Source: Lichenicoccus sp964246745 (GTDB lineage: Bacteria > Pseudomonadota > Alphaproteobacteria > Acetobacterales > Acetobacteraceae). From it: DNA of 64,000 bases. Positions 17,528-26,720 of this stretch are shown in pieces. Where the stretch lies: contig CAXTRK010000003.1 in NCBI GenBank assembly GCA_964246745.1, positions 1 through 64,000 of the forward strand, written 5' to 3'. Under the pieces are notes generated by a model. That model made no database searches. It saw nothing but the letters and a program-made list of their open reading frames with translations, and had not been told where the DNA came from. The position numbers and the translations under genes were made by a program. Positions within the stretch are counted from its first letter, which is position 1; the number at the start of each line of letters is the position of its first letter.

Positions 17528-17719
17528 CTAATGCGGACGATCACGATCATCATGATACCTCGGCGGCGGTGACCGGTGACGAGGGTGATGGTAATAATGG
17601 TGCCGATGCATGTCGGGCCGCCGGTCAGACCGATCGTAGCCTCGATCCGGTTGCGCCTGCGCCACCCCGTTCAACAGGATGGCCGCGCCCAGGGCACATG
17701 GAATAATCAGGTTCCGCAT
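17528..17719 (-). CDS. Small secreted His/Arg/Tyr-rich protein
   Basis: A 63-residue protein with a signal peptide (MRNLIIPCALGAAILLNGVAQA, cleavage after AQA). The mature region is dominated by His, Arg, Asp and Tyr (MHRHHYYHHPRHRS) and may bind metal or polyanions in the periplasm. GAGGA lies about seven bases before the ATG. No domain is recognised. It lies between the DUF2141 gene and the UPF0391 gene, all on the minus strand. Confidence 0.6.
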   Translation of the reverse strand: MRNLIIPCALGAAILLNGVAQAQPDRGYDRSDRRPDMHRHHYYHHPRHRSPPPRYHDDRDRPH

Positions 17720-17762
17720 GGGTGTCCTCGCTTGAATTCTGTGGTCGCTTTCTGGGGTCGCT

Positions 17763-18185
17763 TCAGGAGCCGAACTTCCTCAGCATCAGCGCGATACGGC
17801 CGCCTTTGTTCCCGATGGTGATCGCGCAACGAGCAAAGCTGGGCGCCCCGAAGCGCAAGGCCGGATTGCGCGAGAAGCCGAGATCCTCTTCGGGCATGCC
17901 GAAGAAGTTGCGCTTCAGCGTGCCGGCGCCATCCTCGTCCTGATAGGCGGCGACGGCATAGACGTCCGGGATGATGCCGGTGATCGCGGCGCTGACAGTG
18001 CCGATCCGGGCGGGCACCACGGCATGATAGGCGCAGCGCTCGGAGAGGAACTCGCTCTTGCGGCAGACACCGATACGGATCTGGCCACGCGTAGTGCGCA
18101 CGCCTTCTACGTCTACTGTGAGCGTCGCGGCGGCGGCGCTGCTCCACGGCAGCAGCGTGGCGAGCAGGATGGCGGTCCGCCTCAT
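17763..18185 (-). CDS. DUF2141 family secreted protein
   Basis: A 140-residue exported protein. The signal peptide is MRRTAILLATLLPWSSAAAA. The mature beta-sandwich-type sequence has the DUF2141 hallmarks: an early GQIRIGVC, AAYQDEDGAGTLKRNFFG, and MPEEDLGFSRNP near a putative metal-binding loop. Its function is unknown. Its ATG overlaps the stop of the glycosyltransferase gene (ATGA, 18182-18185), so it is translated as the last member of the carotenoid-type operon and may serve export or placement of the pigment. That role is inference. Confidence 0.75.
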   Translation of the reverse strand: MRRTAILLATLLPWSSAAAATLTVDVEGVRTTRGQIRIGVCRKSEFLSERCAYHAVVPARIGTVSAAITGIIPDVYAVAAYQDEDGAGTLKRNFFGMPEEDLGFSRNPALRFGAPSFARCAITIGNKGGRIALMLRKFGS

Positions 18186-19279
18186 TGCATCGGATAGACG
18201 CGGCCGCGCCACGTGGCGGGCTGTCCGCGGGCGGCGCGGATCAGCGCGTTCCATTGCACCGCGAGCATGAGGAGAACGCCCAGCGGACTGAAGACGACGC
18301 TGCGCGGATCCTGTCGGAAACGCAGCGCCAGCGCCGCCCGCAGCGCCAGGCTGGCCGCACAGGCGCAGAGCGGCAGCACGCCGGGCGACAGGGTTTCGAG
18401 CAGGAACGGCGCGACATGACCGCCGCCGAGCAGCACGGTCCAGACCGGAAGCGCCCACCTGGTCGCCATGCCCTCGGTGGCATTCTTGCCAAGCCCCTCC
18501 CAGACCTCCCCGAAGCAGGTGTACATGCGGCATTGCGCGAAGCTGGTCGCATCGAACAAGGCGGTGGCGAAGCCCGCCCGACGGAACGCGCGCGGCAGTT
18601 TCAGCCCGTCATGCATCGAGGCGCGTATGCTGGCGTGGCCGCCCATCCGCCTGTAGGCGCTGGCGCGAACGATGAAGAGCTGTCCGCAGCCGGCCGCGAA
18701 GCTGGCGATGCGCGGGTCGCGGTCGAGGCGTTGCGGACGGTAGCCGAGCAGCAGCAGATGGATCAGCGGCAGCAGCAGCCATTCCGACCAGGTGCGTGTG
18801 ATCTGACGCGGAAAGCCGCTGGCCAGACCCAGCTCCGGCTGCGCCTGCATCAGGCCCGCCATTCTCGACAGCGCATCCGGCGCCAGCACCACGTCGGCGT
18901 CGACGAATACCATCAAATCGTGCGTTGCCTGCGCCGCAAGGGTGGCGCAGGCGTGCTGCTTGCCGGACCAGCCGGGGGGCAGGCCGGCGCCGCGCAGCAC
19001 GCGCAGCCGCGGATCACGGATCGCGGCCAGAATCGTCGGCGTCTCGTCGGTCGAGCCGTCATCAAGCACCAGCAGCTCGATCGCGCGGCAGCCATGCGCG
19101 GCGAGAACGGCGGTAACGGCCCGGCCGATATGCGCGGCCTCGTTGCGTGCCGGGATCAGCACCGAAATCGCCGGCATGGTCTCAGCCGACGGCGGTGTAC
19201 GCAACGCGCCGACATTGCTGAGCGCCACCAGGAGCGGCAGCAGCGCCAGCCCGAGCACGATCCAGCCGAGCAGCGCCAC
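18182..19279 (-). CDS. Membrane glycosyltransferase family 2, CrtQ-like
   Basis: A 365-residue GT2 enzyme: an N-terminal membrane anchor, a GT-A domain starting ISVLIPARNEAAHIGRAV with LLVLDDGSTDETP, the DxD motif in MVFVDADVVLAPDA, an acceptor region (SMHDGLKLPRAFRRAGF) and three C-terminal membrane helices. Its layout resembles 4,4'-diaponeurosporenoate glycosyltransferase CrtQ and HpnB-like enzymes. With two carotenoid desaturases and an acyltransferase just upstream, a glycosyl-carotenoid role is the best inference. It starts with GTG five bases after the acyltransferase stop and ends overlapping the DUF2141 start. Confidence 0.78.
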   Translation of the reverse strand: MALLGWIVLGLALLPLLVALSNVGALRTPPSAETMPAISVLIPARNEAAHIGRAVTAVLAAHGCRAIELLVLDDGSTDETPTILAAIRDPRLRVLRGAGLPPGWSGKQHACATLAAQATHDLMVFVDADVVLAPDALSRMAGLMQAQPELGLASGFPRQITRTWSEWLLLPLIHLLLLGYRPQRLDRDPRIASFAAGCGQLFIVRASAYRRMGGHASIRASMHDGLKLPRAFRRAGFATALFDATSFAQCRMYTCFGEVWEGLGKNATEGMATRWALPVWTVLLGGGHVAPFLLETLSPGVLPLCACAASLALRAALALRFRQDPRSVVFSPLGVLLMLAVQWNALIRAARGQPATWRGRVYPMQ

Positions 19280-19284
19280 CGCGT

Positions 19285-20082
19285 TCAGGCCTCTTCTTCA
19301 TGCGCCGCGGAGAACCGGCGGCCGGCAAGCCGCGCGCGCAGCCCACGATAGGAGTCGTAGAGCACGGAACTTCCGGCGCTGCCGCTCAGCATGGTGCGAA
19401 ATTGCTCCCTGTCGCGGCTCATCGAGGCTGCGGCCAGCGCGTCCATCTCGGCGGCCAGCGCCGCCTCGAGGCGCTCGGTCCACTCGGCGGTGCGGACGCT
19501 GTCGTCGCCCGCAATCGGTTTGCCGAAACGGATCAGCAGCTCGGGCCGGCTTTCGTTCCAGAAGGCGTATTCCACCGCGAGCGGCAGCAGCAGCGCCTCC
19601 GGGATCGTCCGCGCCAAGTGGGCGATTCCCGGGCGCAGGCGCATCGGACGTCGCCGCTGATCGCTGAAATCTCCCTCCGCCGTCACCCACATCATCGCGG
19701 CACCCCCGGGCCCGCTGCTTGCCAGCGCCTGCCGCGACGCTTCAAGAAAGCGACGCGCGCCGGCGGCGCTCTGCTTTTCGACACCGAACACGCCGAGCCG
19801 TTGGAAGAAGCCGTAGCGGGTCAGCGCCCGCGCCTCCATCGGGCCGAAACCGGGCCGGCCGCGAAACAGACTGCCGGCCAGCACGAGATAGAGCACCGGG
19901 TCCCACCAGGAGGGATGATTGGAATAGACGATCACCGGCCGGTCCCGCGGCAGCATCGGCAGCGGACCGGAGTAGCGCAAGGCGTGGAAGCCGCGGCGCA
20001 GGCGGAACCGGAGATAAAAGCCGAACAGCCGGAACAGCGTCTCGGAGCGCAGCGCCGCCGGATCGATACGCGCTGGCGGCAT
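19285..20082 (-). CDS. PlsC-type acyltransferase of the carotenoid operon
   Basis: About 265 residues from ATG 20082 (MPPARIDPAALRSETLF), four bases after the upstream stop; an overlapping ATG at 20127 is also possible. It has the acyltransferase motif I NHPSWWDP (HX4D) and a later TAEGDFSDQRRRPMRLR block like motif III. The family acylates glycerol-phosphates and, in C30 carotenoid clusters, the sugar of glycosyl carotenoids (a CrtO-type role). Position between the second desaturase and the glycosyltransferase supports the latter. Confidence 0.78.
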   Translation of the reverse strand: MPPARIDPAALRSETLFRLFGFYLRFRLRRGFHALRYSGPLPMLPRDRPVIVYSNHPSWWDPVLYLVLAGSLFRGRPGFGPMEARALTRYGFFQRLGVFGVEKQSAAGARRFLEASRQALASSGPGGAAMMWVTAEGDFSDQRRRPMRLRPGIAHLARTIPEALLLPLAVEYAFWNESRPELLIRFGKPIAGDDSVRTAEWTERLEAALAAEMDALAAASMSRDREQFRTMLSGSAGSSVLYDSYRGLRARLAGRRFSAAHEEEA

Positions 20083-20086
20083 TGCC

Positions 20087-21628
20087 TCAGGCGCGCCGCG
20101 GCGCCGAGTTGGACGCGACATCGGCATCCAGGCTGTCGGCGGCGATCCAGCCGGACATCATCACCATCGGCATGCCCGGACCGGGATGGGCGGCGCCACC
20201 GGCGAGATAGAGTCCGGCGACCTCGCGCGAGCGGTTGCCTGGCTTGAAGGCGCCGGCGAAGCGGCCGTGGCTGGCGAGGCCGTAGATGGCGCCGTCCAGC
20301 ACCCGGTAGCGCTCGTGGATGTCGACGGGTGTCAGCACGCGCTCGGTGCGTATGCGGGCGGCGAGGTCGGTCATGCCCGCGGTGCGCGCGAGCTTGTCCA
20401 GGATCACCTGACGATAGGCCGGCAGCATGGCGCTCCAGTCGTGATGCGGGCGCAGATAGGGGGCGTGCACCAGGACGTAGAGCGCCTCGCCGCCCGCGGG
20501 CGCCACCCCCGGCTCGGTGATCGAGGGGGCGGCGACGTAGCAGGTCGGATCGGGTGCGACTTCGCCCTTATGGTAGATCGCGTCGAACTCTTCCTCGGGA
20601 TCACGCGAGAAGACGAAGTTATGATGGGCAAGCTGCGGGTAGGCGCGATCAAGGCCGAGATAGAGCACGACCCCGGAGCAGGCCGGCTCGCGCTTCTTGC
20701 CGCGTGCGAAGCGCCGTCCCGCCTCGCCGCTGATCAGCTCACGGTAGGTGCGCACGCTGTCCATGTTGGAGACGACCGCCGAAAGCGCGATGCGTTCGCC
20801 GGATTGGGTCACGACGCCGCTGACACAGCCGCCTTCGCGTTCGATACGAACGATCGAGGTCTCGGTGCGCACCTGCACGCCGAGCCGTTCGGCGAGTGCC
20901 GCCAGCGCCTCCGGCACCGCGCGGGTGCCGCCGATCGGATACCAGATGCCCTCACTGGTCTGCATATGGGCGATGCTGCTGAGCACCGCCGGCGCCAAAT
21001 AGGGCGAGGAGCCGACATACTGCACGAAATGGTCGAGCATCTGCGCCACGCGGCCGTCCGGAACACGCTTCCTGATCTCGCGCGCGACGCTGCTGCCCAT
21101 GCGCAGGCTGGCCACGTCGCGCAGGGTGGCGAGGTCCATGTTCTTCTTGAAGTCGAGCGTGTCGCCGATATCCTCGACCGAACGCCAGAAGAAGAACTTG
21201 CGGCTCACGTCATGGAGCCGTTCGCTCATCGCCAGGAAATCGCCATAACCGGCTTCGGATTGCGGCGAGTAGGCGCGCAGCCGTTGCGCCATAAGCGCGC
21301 TGTCCTGCTCAAGGTCGAGCACGGTGGCGTCCTCGAAGAAGCAGCGCCACTGTGGATCGATCCGGCGAAGGTCGAGCGAGGCATCCATGCGCTCGCCCGC
21401 CTCCGCGAAAATCCGCTCCAGCACCGAGGGCACGGTCAGGATGGTCGGCCCCATGTCGAAGCGGAAGCCGGCATCCTCGTGTTGCGCGGCTTTTCCGCCA
21501 AGCCAGGGATTTTTTTCGAACAAGACGACCCGGTGGCCACGCGCGGCGAGCGTGCAGGCGGCGGCGAGACCGCCAAGGCCGCTGCCGATGACGCCCACGG
21601 GCGGGCCCACGGAATGATTCGGGCTCAA
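20087..21628 (-). CDS. CrtI/CrtN/CrtP-family carotenoid desaturase or oxidase
   Basis: A 513-residue flavoprotein. The FAD fold is VGVIGSGLGGLAAACTLAARG and the C-terminal family signature is YLAGGAAHPGPGMPMVM. In four-gene C30 clusters the second CrtN-like enzyme oxidises the terminal methyl group (CrtP), a likely role here; a second desaturase is the alternative. The start is TTG 21628, whose TTGA overlaps the upstream TGA, with GGAAAGGA a few bases before. A GTG-rich upstream extension is unlikely because it would overlap the previous gene by 79 bases. Confidence 0.82.
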   Translation of the reverse strand: MSPNHSVGPPVGVIGSGLGGLAAACTLAARGHRVVLFEKNPWLGGKAAQHEDAGFRFDMGPTILTVPSVLERIFAEAGERMDASLDLRRIDPQWRCFFEDATVLDLEQDSALMAQRLRAYSPQSEAGYGDFLAMSERLHDVSRKFFFWRSVEDIGDTLDFKKNMDLATLRDVASLRMGSSVAREIRKRVPDGRVAQMLDHFVQYVGSSPYLAPAVLSSIAHMQTSEGIWYPIGGTRAVPEALAALAERLGVQVRTETSIVRIEREGGCVSGVVTQSGERIALSAVVSNMDSVRTYRELISGEAGRRFARGKKREPACSGVVLYLGLDRAYPQLAHHNFVFSRDPEEEFDAIYHKGEVAPDPTCYVAAPSITEPGVAPAGGEALYVLVHAPYLRPHHDWSAMLPAYRQVILDKLARTAGMTDLAARIRTERVLTPVDIHERYRVLDGAIYGLASHGRFAGAFKPGNRSREVAGLYLAGGAAHPGPGMPMVMMSGWIAADSLDADVASNSAPRRA

Positions 21629-23223
21629 CTGATCGTCCTTTCCGCGTACGCCGCGACCGCGGGCTCGCGAGCCGGCTGATCGGATGTCCAGTCTTCGGAC
21701 CACTGCATGTCGGTGCGCACGCTGCCAAGCCCCAGATCGCGCGCCAGCAGACGCGAACTGATCCGCGCACCCTCGAAGATCACCGGCAATCCGCTGCCCG
21801 GATGGGTGCCGCCGCCGACCAGATAGACCCCGTCGAGATCCTCGAAACGGTTATGCGGCCTGAAGTTCAGCATCTGCGGCAGCGAGTGCGCGAGATTGAA
21901 GACGGCGCCGCGATGCACGTCGAGTTCAGACTCCCAGTCGTCCGGCGTCACGATCTTCTCGAAGACGATACGCTCCTCGATGTCGGGCAGGCCCGCCAGC
22001 GCCAGGCGCTTGAGTGCCACGGCACGGTAGCGGGCGCGCTCGGCCGCATCCCACCGGTTGCCGCCTTCCCGCACATGTCCGACCGGCACCAGGACGTAGA
22101 GGGTGGAATAGCCCGCGGGCGCCAACGAAGGGTCGGTGACGCAGGCATTCTGCATGTAGAACGAGGGCAGCATCGGCGGCGCGGCGCCGGCATTGATCTC
22201 GCGGAAATTCTGCTTGTAGTCATGCGCCAGGAAGATGGTGTGGTGCGCGGTCTCCGGCAGCTCGCCCTTGATGCCGAGATACATCATGAAGGTGGAGCAG
22301 GAGAGCTTCTTGCGCGCGATCTTGCGGTCGGTCCAGCGGCGGCGCAGACGATCCGGCACCAGGCGGGTCATGCTGCGCAGGAAATCGGCATTGAGCACGA
22401 CCGCGTCCGCCTTGTGCACCCGCTCGTCAGTGCGCAGGCCGGTCACCCGCCTGCCCTCGAAGATCAGCTCACGCACCGGCTCGCCAAGACGGAAACGCAC
22501 ACCCATGCCGCGCGCCGCCTGCTCCATCGCGCGCATCACCGAGACGGTGCCGCCGCGCGGATGGAAGATGCCGAACTCGTACTCCATGAAGGCGAGGATG
22601 GTGAACAGGCTCGGGCAGCGATACGGCGACATGCCGAGATATTTGCTCTGGAACGAGAAGCCGAGCCGGATGCGCGGGTCGGAGAAGAAGCGCTTGAGAT
22701 CACGCTCGACGGAGCGGCCCGGCCGCAGCAGCGGCAAAGCCCGCAGCATGTCGGGACGCAGCAGGTCGCGCCAGCGGTCGAACGGACGCTCCAGCACCGG
22801 CCGGAAGGCCTCGAGCTTGGCCCGGTTCTCCGCCATGAAGCGGGGGATCTCCGCCGCATCCGCGGGACAGATCGCGGCGACTGATCGCTGCAGCGCGGCG
22901 ATGTCGCTGCTGGCCTCGATATGCTGGCCGCCCTCGAACAACAGCGCATAGTGGGTCTTGAGCCGGATCAGCTCGACGCTGTCCTCCAGCTTGCGGCCGC
23001 ACTCGCTGAAAATGTCCGACAGGATGCGCGGATAGAGGAAGAAGGTCGGTCCCATGTCGAAGCTGAAGCGGCCGGCGTCACACGAGCCGCTGAGGCTGCC
23101 TGAACGGCCGCCGACCGCGGCGTGGCGTTCGTGCACGGTCACGTCCGCGCCGGCATGGGCCAGCAGCATGGCGCTGGCGAGCCCGCCTGGTCCGGCACCG
23201 ATGACCGAAACGGCCCGGCTCAT
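21625..23223 (-). CDS. CrtN/CrtI-type carotenoid (diapophytoene/squalene) desaturase
   Basis: A 532-residue phytoene-desaturase-family protein and the first gene of the operon. FAD motif: VSVIGAGPGGLASAMLLAHAG. Substrate-pocket block: FDMGPTFFLYPRIL. C-terminal signature: YLVGGGTHPGSGLPVIFEGA. Such enzymes remove hydrogens from C30 or C40 polyenes. The presence of a second homologue, a glycosyltransferase and an acyltransferase, and the absence of crtB or crtY, favour the C30 route from diapophytoene or squalene. The ATG at 23223 has CGGAG upstream. The region to 23420 is a divergent promoter shared with nadE. Confidence 0.85.
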   Translation of the reverse strand: MSRAVSVIGAGPGGLASAMLLAHAGADVTVHERHAAVGGRSGSLSGSCDAGRFSFDMGPTFFLYPRILSDIFSECGRKLEDSVELIRLKTHYALLFEGGQHIEASSDIAALQRSVAAICPADAAEIPRFMAENRAKLEAFRPVLERPFDRWRDLLRPDMLRALPLLRPGRSVERDLKRFFSDPRIRLGFSFQSKYLGMSPYRCPSLFTILAFMEYEFGIFHPRGGTVSVMRAMEQAARGMGVRFRLGEPVRELIFEGRRVTGLRTDERVHKADAVVLNADFLRSMTRLVPDRLRRRWTDRKIARKKLSCSTFMMYLGIKGELPETAHHTIFLAHDYKQNFREINAGAAPPMLPSFYMQNACVTDPSLAPAGYSTLYVLVPVGHVREGGNRWDAAERARYRAVALKRLALAGLPDIEERIVFEKIVTPDDWESELDVHRGAVFNLAHSLPQMLNFRPHNRFEDLDGVYLVGGGTHPGSGLPVIFEGARISSRLLARDLGLGSVRTDMQWSEDWTSDQPAREPAVAAYAERTIS

Positions 23224-23420
23224 GGCCGGACTCCGTTCAAGGCAAGCATCCAGGGATCGCCAGGCGATGGCGAGGCGGCGGATTCGTGTTCGGCATCATC
23301 TAGGCGCTGAAATTACATGCTTTGCGATTGGCCGAAAGATACGATGTTTACGGGTCACGGCCCGACGCCACCTTGAAAACCGACCACTGGCTCCCCTCGC
23401 CGCCGTCGCAGGACCGCTCC

Positions 23421-25487
23421 ATGACCGACACCATGCCTGGCCGCCGCGCGTTCCGCTCGATCTATCGGCACGGTTTCGCCCGCGTCGCGGCGTGCACGCT
23501 GCCGGTGCGGCTGGCTGATCCTGAGGCCAACGCCGACGCGACAGCCGCTCTTGCAACGGAATGCGGCGGTGCAGGGGCGGTGCTGGCGGTGTTCCCGGAA
23601 CTCGGCATCTCCGGCTACACGATCGAGGATCTGCGCCAGCAGGACGCGCTTCTCGACGCGGTCGAGGCGGCGCTTTCACACCTGCGCGATCGCTCCCGGA
23701 CCATGCTGCCCTTATTGCTTGTCGGAGCCCCCCTGCGTCACGAGGGCGCGCTGTTCAATTGCGCAGTGGCGCTGCATCGCGGCCGCATCCTGGGAGTGGT
23801 GCCGAAATCCTATCTGCCGAACTACCGCGAGTTTTATGAAGCCCGCCAGTTCGCGCCCGGCGCCGGGCACACCGGCGGCAGCATCGGTGTCGCGGGTGGG
23901 CGCGCGCCATTCGGCACCGACCTGCTGTTCGAGGCGGAGGACCTGCGGGGCTTCATCGTGCACGCCGAAATTTGCGAGGATGTCTGGGTGCCGGTCGCTC
24001 CCAGCGCCAGCGCCGCCCTGGCTGGCGCCACCGTCATCGCCAACCTGTCCGCCAGCAACATCACCGTGGGCAAGGCGGAGACGCGCCGTCTGCTCTGTCA
24101 GGCGCAATCGCAGCGCTGCCTCTCCGCCTACCTGTACGCCGCCGCCGGCGAGGGCGAATCGACCACCGACGTCGCCTGGGACGGCCAGGTCTCGATCTTC
24201 GAGGCCGGCGCGGCACTCGCCGAGACAGAACGCTTCCCGTCCGGCCCGCAGAGCGCAATCGCCGATATCGACCTCGATCTGCTGCGTCAGGAGCGCGCCC
24301 GCATGGGCAGCTTCGATGCCAACCGTGCCGCGACCGATGGCGGGGGCTTCCGCCGCATCGCCTTCATTGCCGCCCCGCCCACCGGCGACATCGGCTTCCG
24401 CCGCCCGATCGAGCGCTTTCCGTTCGTGCCGTCCGACCCCGGACGGCTCAACCAGGACTGCTTCGAGGCCTACAACATCCAGGTCGCGGGCCTGTCGCAG
24501 CGGCTGCGCGCCACGGGCACCCAGCGTCTGGTGATCGGGGTTTCCGGCGGCCTCGACTCGACGCAGGCGCTGATCGTCGCGGCTCGCGCGATGGACCGGC
24601 TCGGCCTGCCGCGCGGCAACATCCTCGGCTATACCATGCCCGGCTTCGCCACCAGCAACGCCACACGCGAGAACGCCCTGGCGCTGATGGCCGATCTGGG
24701 CGTCGAAGCCTCGGTGCTGGACATCACGCCCACCGCCCGGCTGATGCTCGAGACGATCGGCCATCCGTTCGCACGCGGCGAAACGGTTCATGACGTGACC
24801 TTCGAGAACGTGCAGGCCGGCTTGCGCACCGACTATCTGTTCCGCCTAGCCGGTCAGCATGGCGGCTTCGTGCTTGGCACCGGCGATCTGTCCGAGCTGG
24901 CGCTCGGCTGGTGCACCTATGGCGTCGGCGATCAGATGTCGCACTACAACGTCAATGCCGGCGTGCCAAAGACGCTGATCCAGCATCTGATCCGTTGGGT
25001 GATCACGAGTGGGCAGTTCGAGGCGCACGTGCTGCGCACCCTTGAACTGATCCTGAACACCGAGATCTCGCCCGAGCTGGTGCCGGCCGAATCAGGATCG
25101 GAGATGCAGAGCACCGAGGACAAGATCGGCCCGTATGCGCTGCAGGACTTCAATCTGTTCTACACGCTGCGCTACGGATTCAGGCCGTCGAAGATTGCCT
25201 TTCTGGCAACACAGGCCTGGAGTGACGCGGCGCGCGCCGGCTGGCCTCCCGGATTTCCCGAGGAACGCCGGCAGGCCTACACGCTTTCCGAGATTCGTCA
25301 TTGGCTGGAATTGTTCCTGCAACGCTATTTCGGCTTTGCGCAGTTCAAGCGCTCGGCGATGCCGAACGGTCCCAAGCTCAGCAGCGGCGGCGCGCTGTCG
25401 CCGCGCGGCGACTGGCGGGCGCCGTCCGACGGCAACGCCCGCGCCTGGCTCGACGAGCTGGCGCGCAACGTGCCAGAGGACGGTTAG
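23421..25487 (+). CDS. nadE: Glutamine-dependent NAD+ synthetase
   Basis: A 688-residue long-form NadE. The N-terminal CN-hydrolase glutaminase has its triad visible as VFPELGISGY (Glu), VPKSYLPNYREFYE (Lys) and VHAEICEDVWVP (Cys). The C-terminal ATP-dependent amidation domain has P-loop VIGVSGGLDSTQAL and later GDLSELALGWCTYG. It makes NAD from deamido-NAD using glutamine, the last step of biosynthesis. ATG 23421 (MTDTMPGRRAF) starts the conserved protein; an in-frame TTG at 23322 lacks support. It is transcribed divergently from the carotenoid operon. Confidence 0.95.
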   Translation: MTDTMPGRRAFRSIYRHGFARVAACTLPVRLADPEANADATAALATECGGAGAVLAVFPELGISGYTIEDLRQQDALLDAVEAALSHLRDRSRTMLPLLLVGAPLRHEGALFNCAVALHRGRILGVVPKSYLPNYREFYEARQFAPGAGHTGGSIGVAGGRAPFGTDLLFEAEDLRGFIVHAEICEDVWVPVAPSASAALAGATVIANLSASNITVGKAETRRLLCQAQSQRCLSAYLYAAAGEGESTTDVAWDGQVSIFEAGAALAETERFPSGPQSAIADIDLDLLRQERARMGSFDANRAATDGGGFRRIAFIAAPPTGDIGFRRPIERFPFVPSDPGRLNQDCFEAYNIQVAGLSQRLRATGTQRLVIGVSGGLDSTQALIVAARAMDRLGLPRGNILGYTMPGFATSNATRENALALMADLGVEASVLDITPTARLMLETIGHPFARGETVHDVTFENVQAGLRTDYLFRLAGQHGGFVLGTGDLSELALGWCTYGVGDQMSHYNVNAGVPKTLIQHLIRWVITSGQFEAHVLRTLELILNTEISPELVPAESGSEMQSTEDKIGPYALQDFNLFYTLRYGFRPSKIAFLATQAWSDAARAGWPPGFPEERRQAYTLSEIRHWLELFLQRYFGFAQFKRSAMPNGPKLSSGGALSPRGDWRAPSDGNARAWLDELARNVPEDG

Positions 25488-25499
25488 ACTGGCAGCGCG

Positions 25500-26720
25500 T
25501 CACCCGAACGCGTTCAGCCCGGTCTGCGCGCGCCCGAGTATCAGCGCGTGCACGTCATGCGTGCCCTCATAGGTGTTGACCGCTTCCAGGTTCATCACGT
25601 GGCGGATGACGCCATACTCGTCCGAGATGCCGTTGCCGCCATGCATGTCTCGGCTGACGCGTGCGATGTCGAGGGCCTTGCCGCAATTGTTGCGTTTCAG
25701 CAGCGAGATCATCTCGGGAGCGGCCACGCCCTGTTCCATCAGCCGGCCGAGGCGCAAGGCGCCGTGCAGCCCGAGCGTGATCTCGGTCTGCATGTCGGCG
25801 AGTTTCTTCTGGACGAGCTGCGTCGCGGCCAGCGGCTTGCCGAACATCTGCCGCTCCAGCGTGTAGCCGCGCGCCGCATGCCAGCAGAACTCGGCGGCGC
25901 CCATCGATCCCCAGGCGATGCCGTAGCGGGCATTGTTCAGGCACGCGAACGGTCCGCGCAGCCCCTTCACGTTCGGCAATTCGTTGTCCGCCGGCACGAA
26001 CACGTCATCCATCATGATCATGCCGGTGGTGGACGCGCGCAGCGCGAACTTGCCCTCGATGCGTGGCGCGCTCAGCCCCGCCATGCCGCGCTCGAGCAGG
26101 TAGCCGCGTATCTCGCCGGCGTCGTTCTTCGCCCAGACCACAAAGACGTCGGCGATCGGCGCGTTGGTGATCCAGGTCTTGCTGCCGTTCAGGATGAAGC
26201 CGCCATCGGTCGAGCGCGCCCGCGTGCGCATCGAGCCGGGATCGGAGCCGGCATCGGGTTCAGTGAGGCCGAAGCAGCCGACCAGTTCGCCCGCGCGAAG
26301 TCCCGGCAGAAAGCGATCCTTCTGCGGCCCCGAGCCGAACGCCCAGATCGGATACATCACCAGCGAGGACTGCACCGAGAACGCCGAACGGTAGGCGCTG
26401 TCGACCCGCTCCACCTCGCGCGCGATCAGGCCATAGGCGACATAGCCCACGTCGGCGCAGCCATGGCTGTCCAGCGTGGCGCCCAGAAAACCCATCGCTC
26501 CCATCTCGCTGAGGATGGCGCGGTCGAACTGCTCGTGCCGGTTCGCCGCAAGCACGCGCGGCAGCAGCTTGTCCTGGCAGTAGGCCGCGGCGGCGCCCTG
26601 CATCGCCCGCTCGTCCTCGGTGAGCGCCTCGCCCAGCAGCAGCGGGTCGTCCCAGGCAAACCGCGCGTGCGCGCCCGACCGGACCGCCCGGGCAGGCACC
26701 GTCTCGCTATCCTTCGGCAT
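25500..26720 (-). CDS. gcdH: Glutaryl-CoA dehydrogenase (acyl-CoA dehydrogenase family)
   Basis: A 406-residue flavin acyl-CoA dehydrogenase close to GCDH: it begins with FAWDDPLLLGEALTEDER and has CFGLTEPDAGSDPGSM, WITNAPIADVFVVWAK, and the catalytic Glu in NTYEGTHDVHAL. GCDH oxidises and decarboxylates glutaryl-CoA to crotonyl-CoA in lysine and tryptophan breakdown. GGGAG precedes ATG 26720. The start overlaps the tlyA 3' end by 14 bases, so both lie in the xseB-ispA-tlyA-gcdH run. The call is strong at family level and good for substrate. Confidence 0.9.
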   Translation of the reverse strand: MPKDSETVPARAVRSGAHARFAWDDPLLLGEALTEDERAMQGAAAAYCQDKLLPRVLAANRHEQFDRAILSEMGAMGFLGATLDSHGCADVGYVAYGLIAREVERVDSAYRSAFSVQSSLVMYPIWAFGSGPQKDRFLPGLRAGELVGCFGLTEPDAGSDPGSMRTRARSTDGGFILNGSKTWITNAPIADVFVVWAKNDAGEIRGYLLERGMAGLSAPRIEGKFALRASTTGMIMMDDVFVPADNELPNVKGLRGPFACLNNARYGIAWGSMGAAEFCWHAARGYTLERQMFGKPLAATQLVQKKLADMQTEITLGLHGALRLGRLMEQGVAAPEMISLLKRNNCGKALDIARVSRDMHGGNGISDEYGVIRHVMNLEAVNTYEGTHDVHALILGRAQTGLNAFG

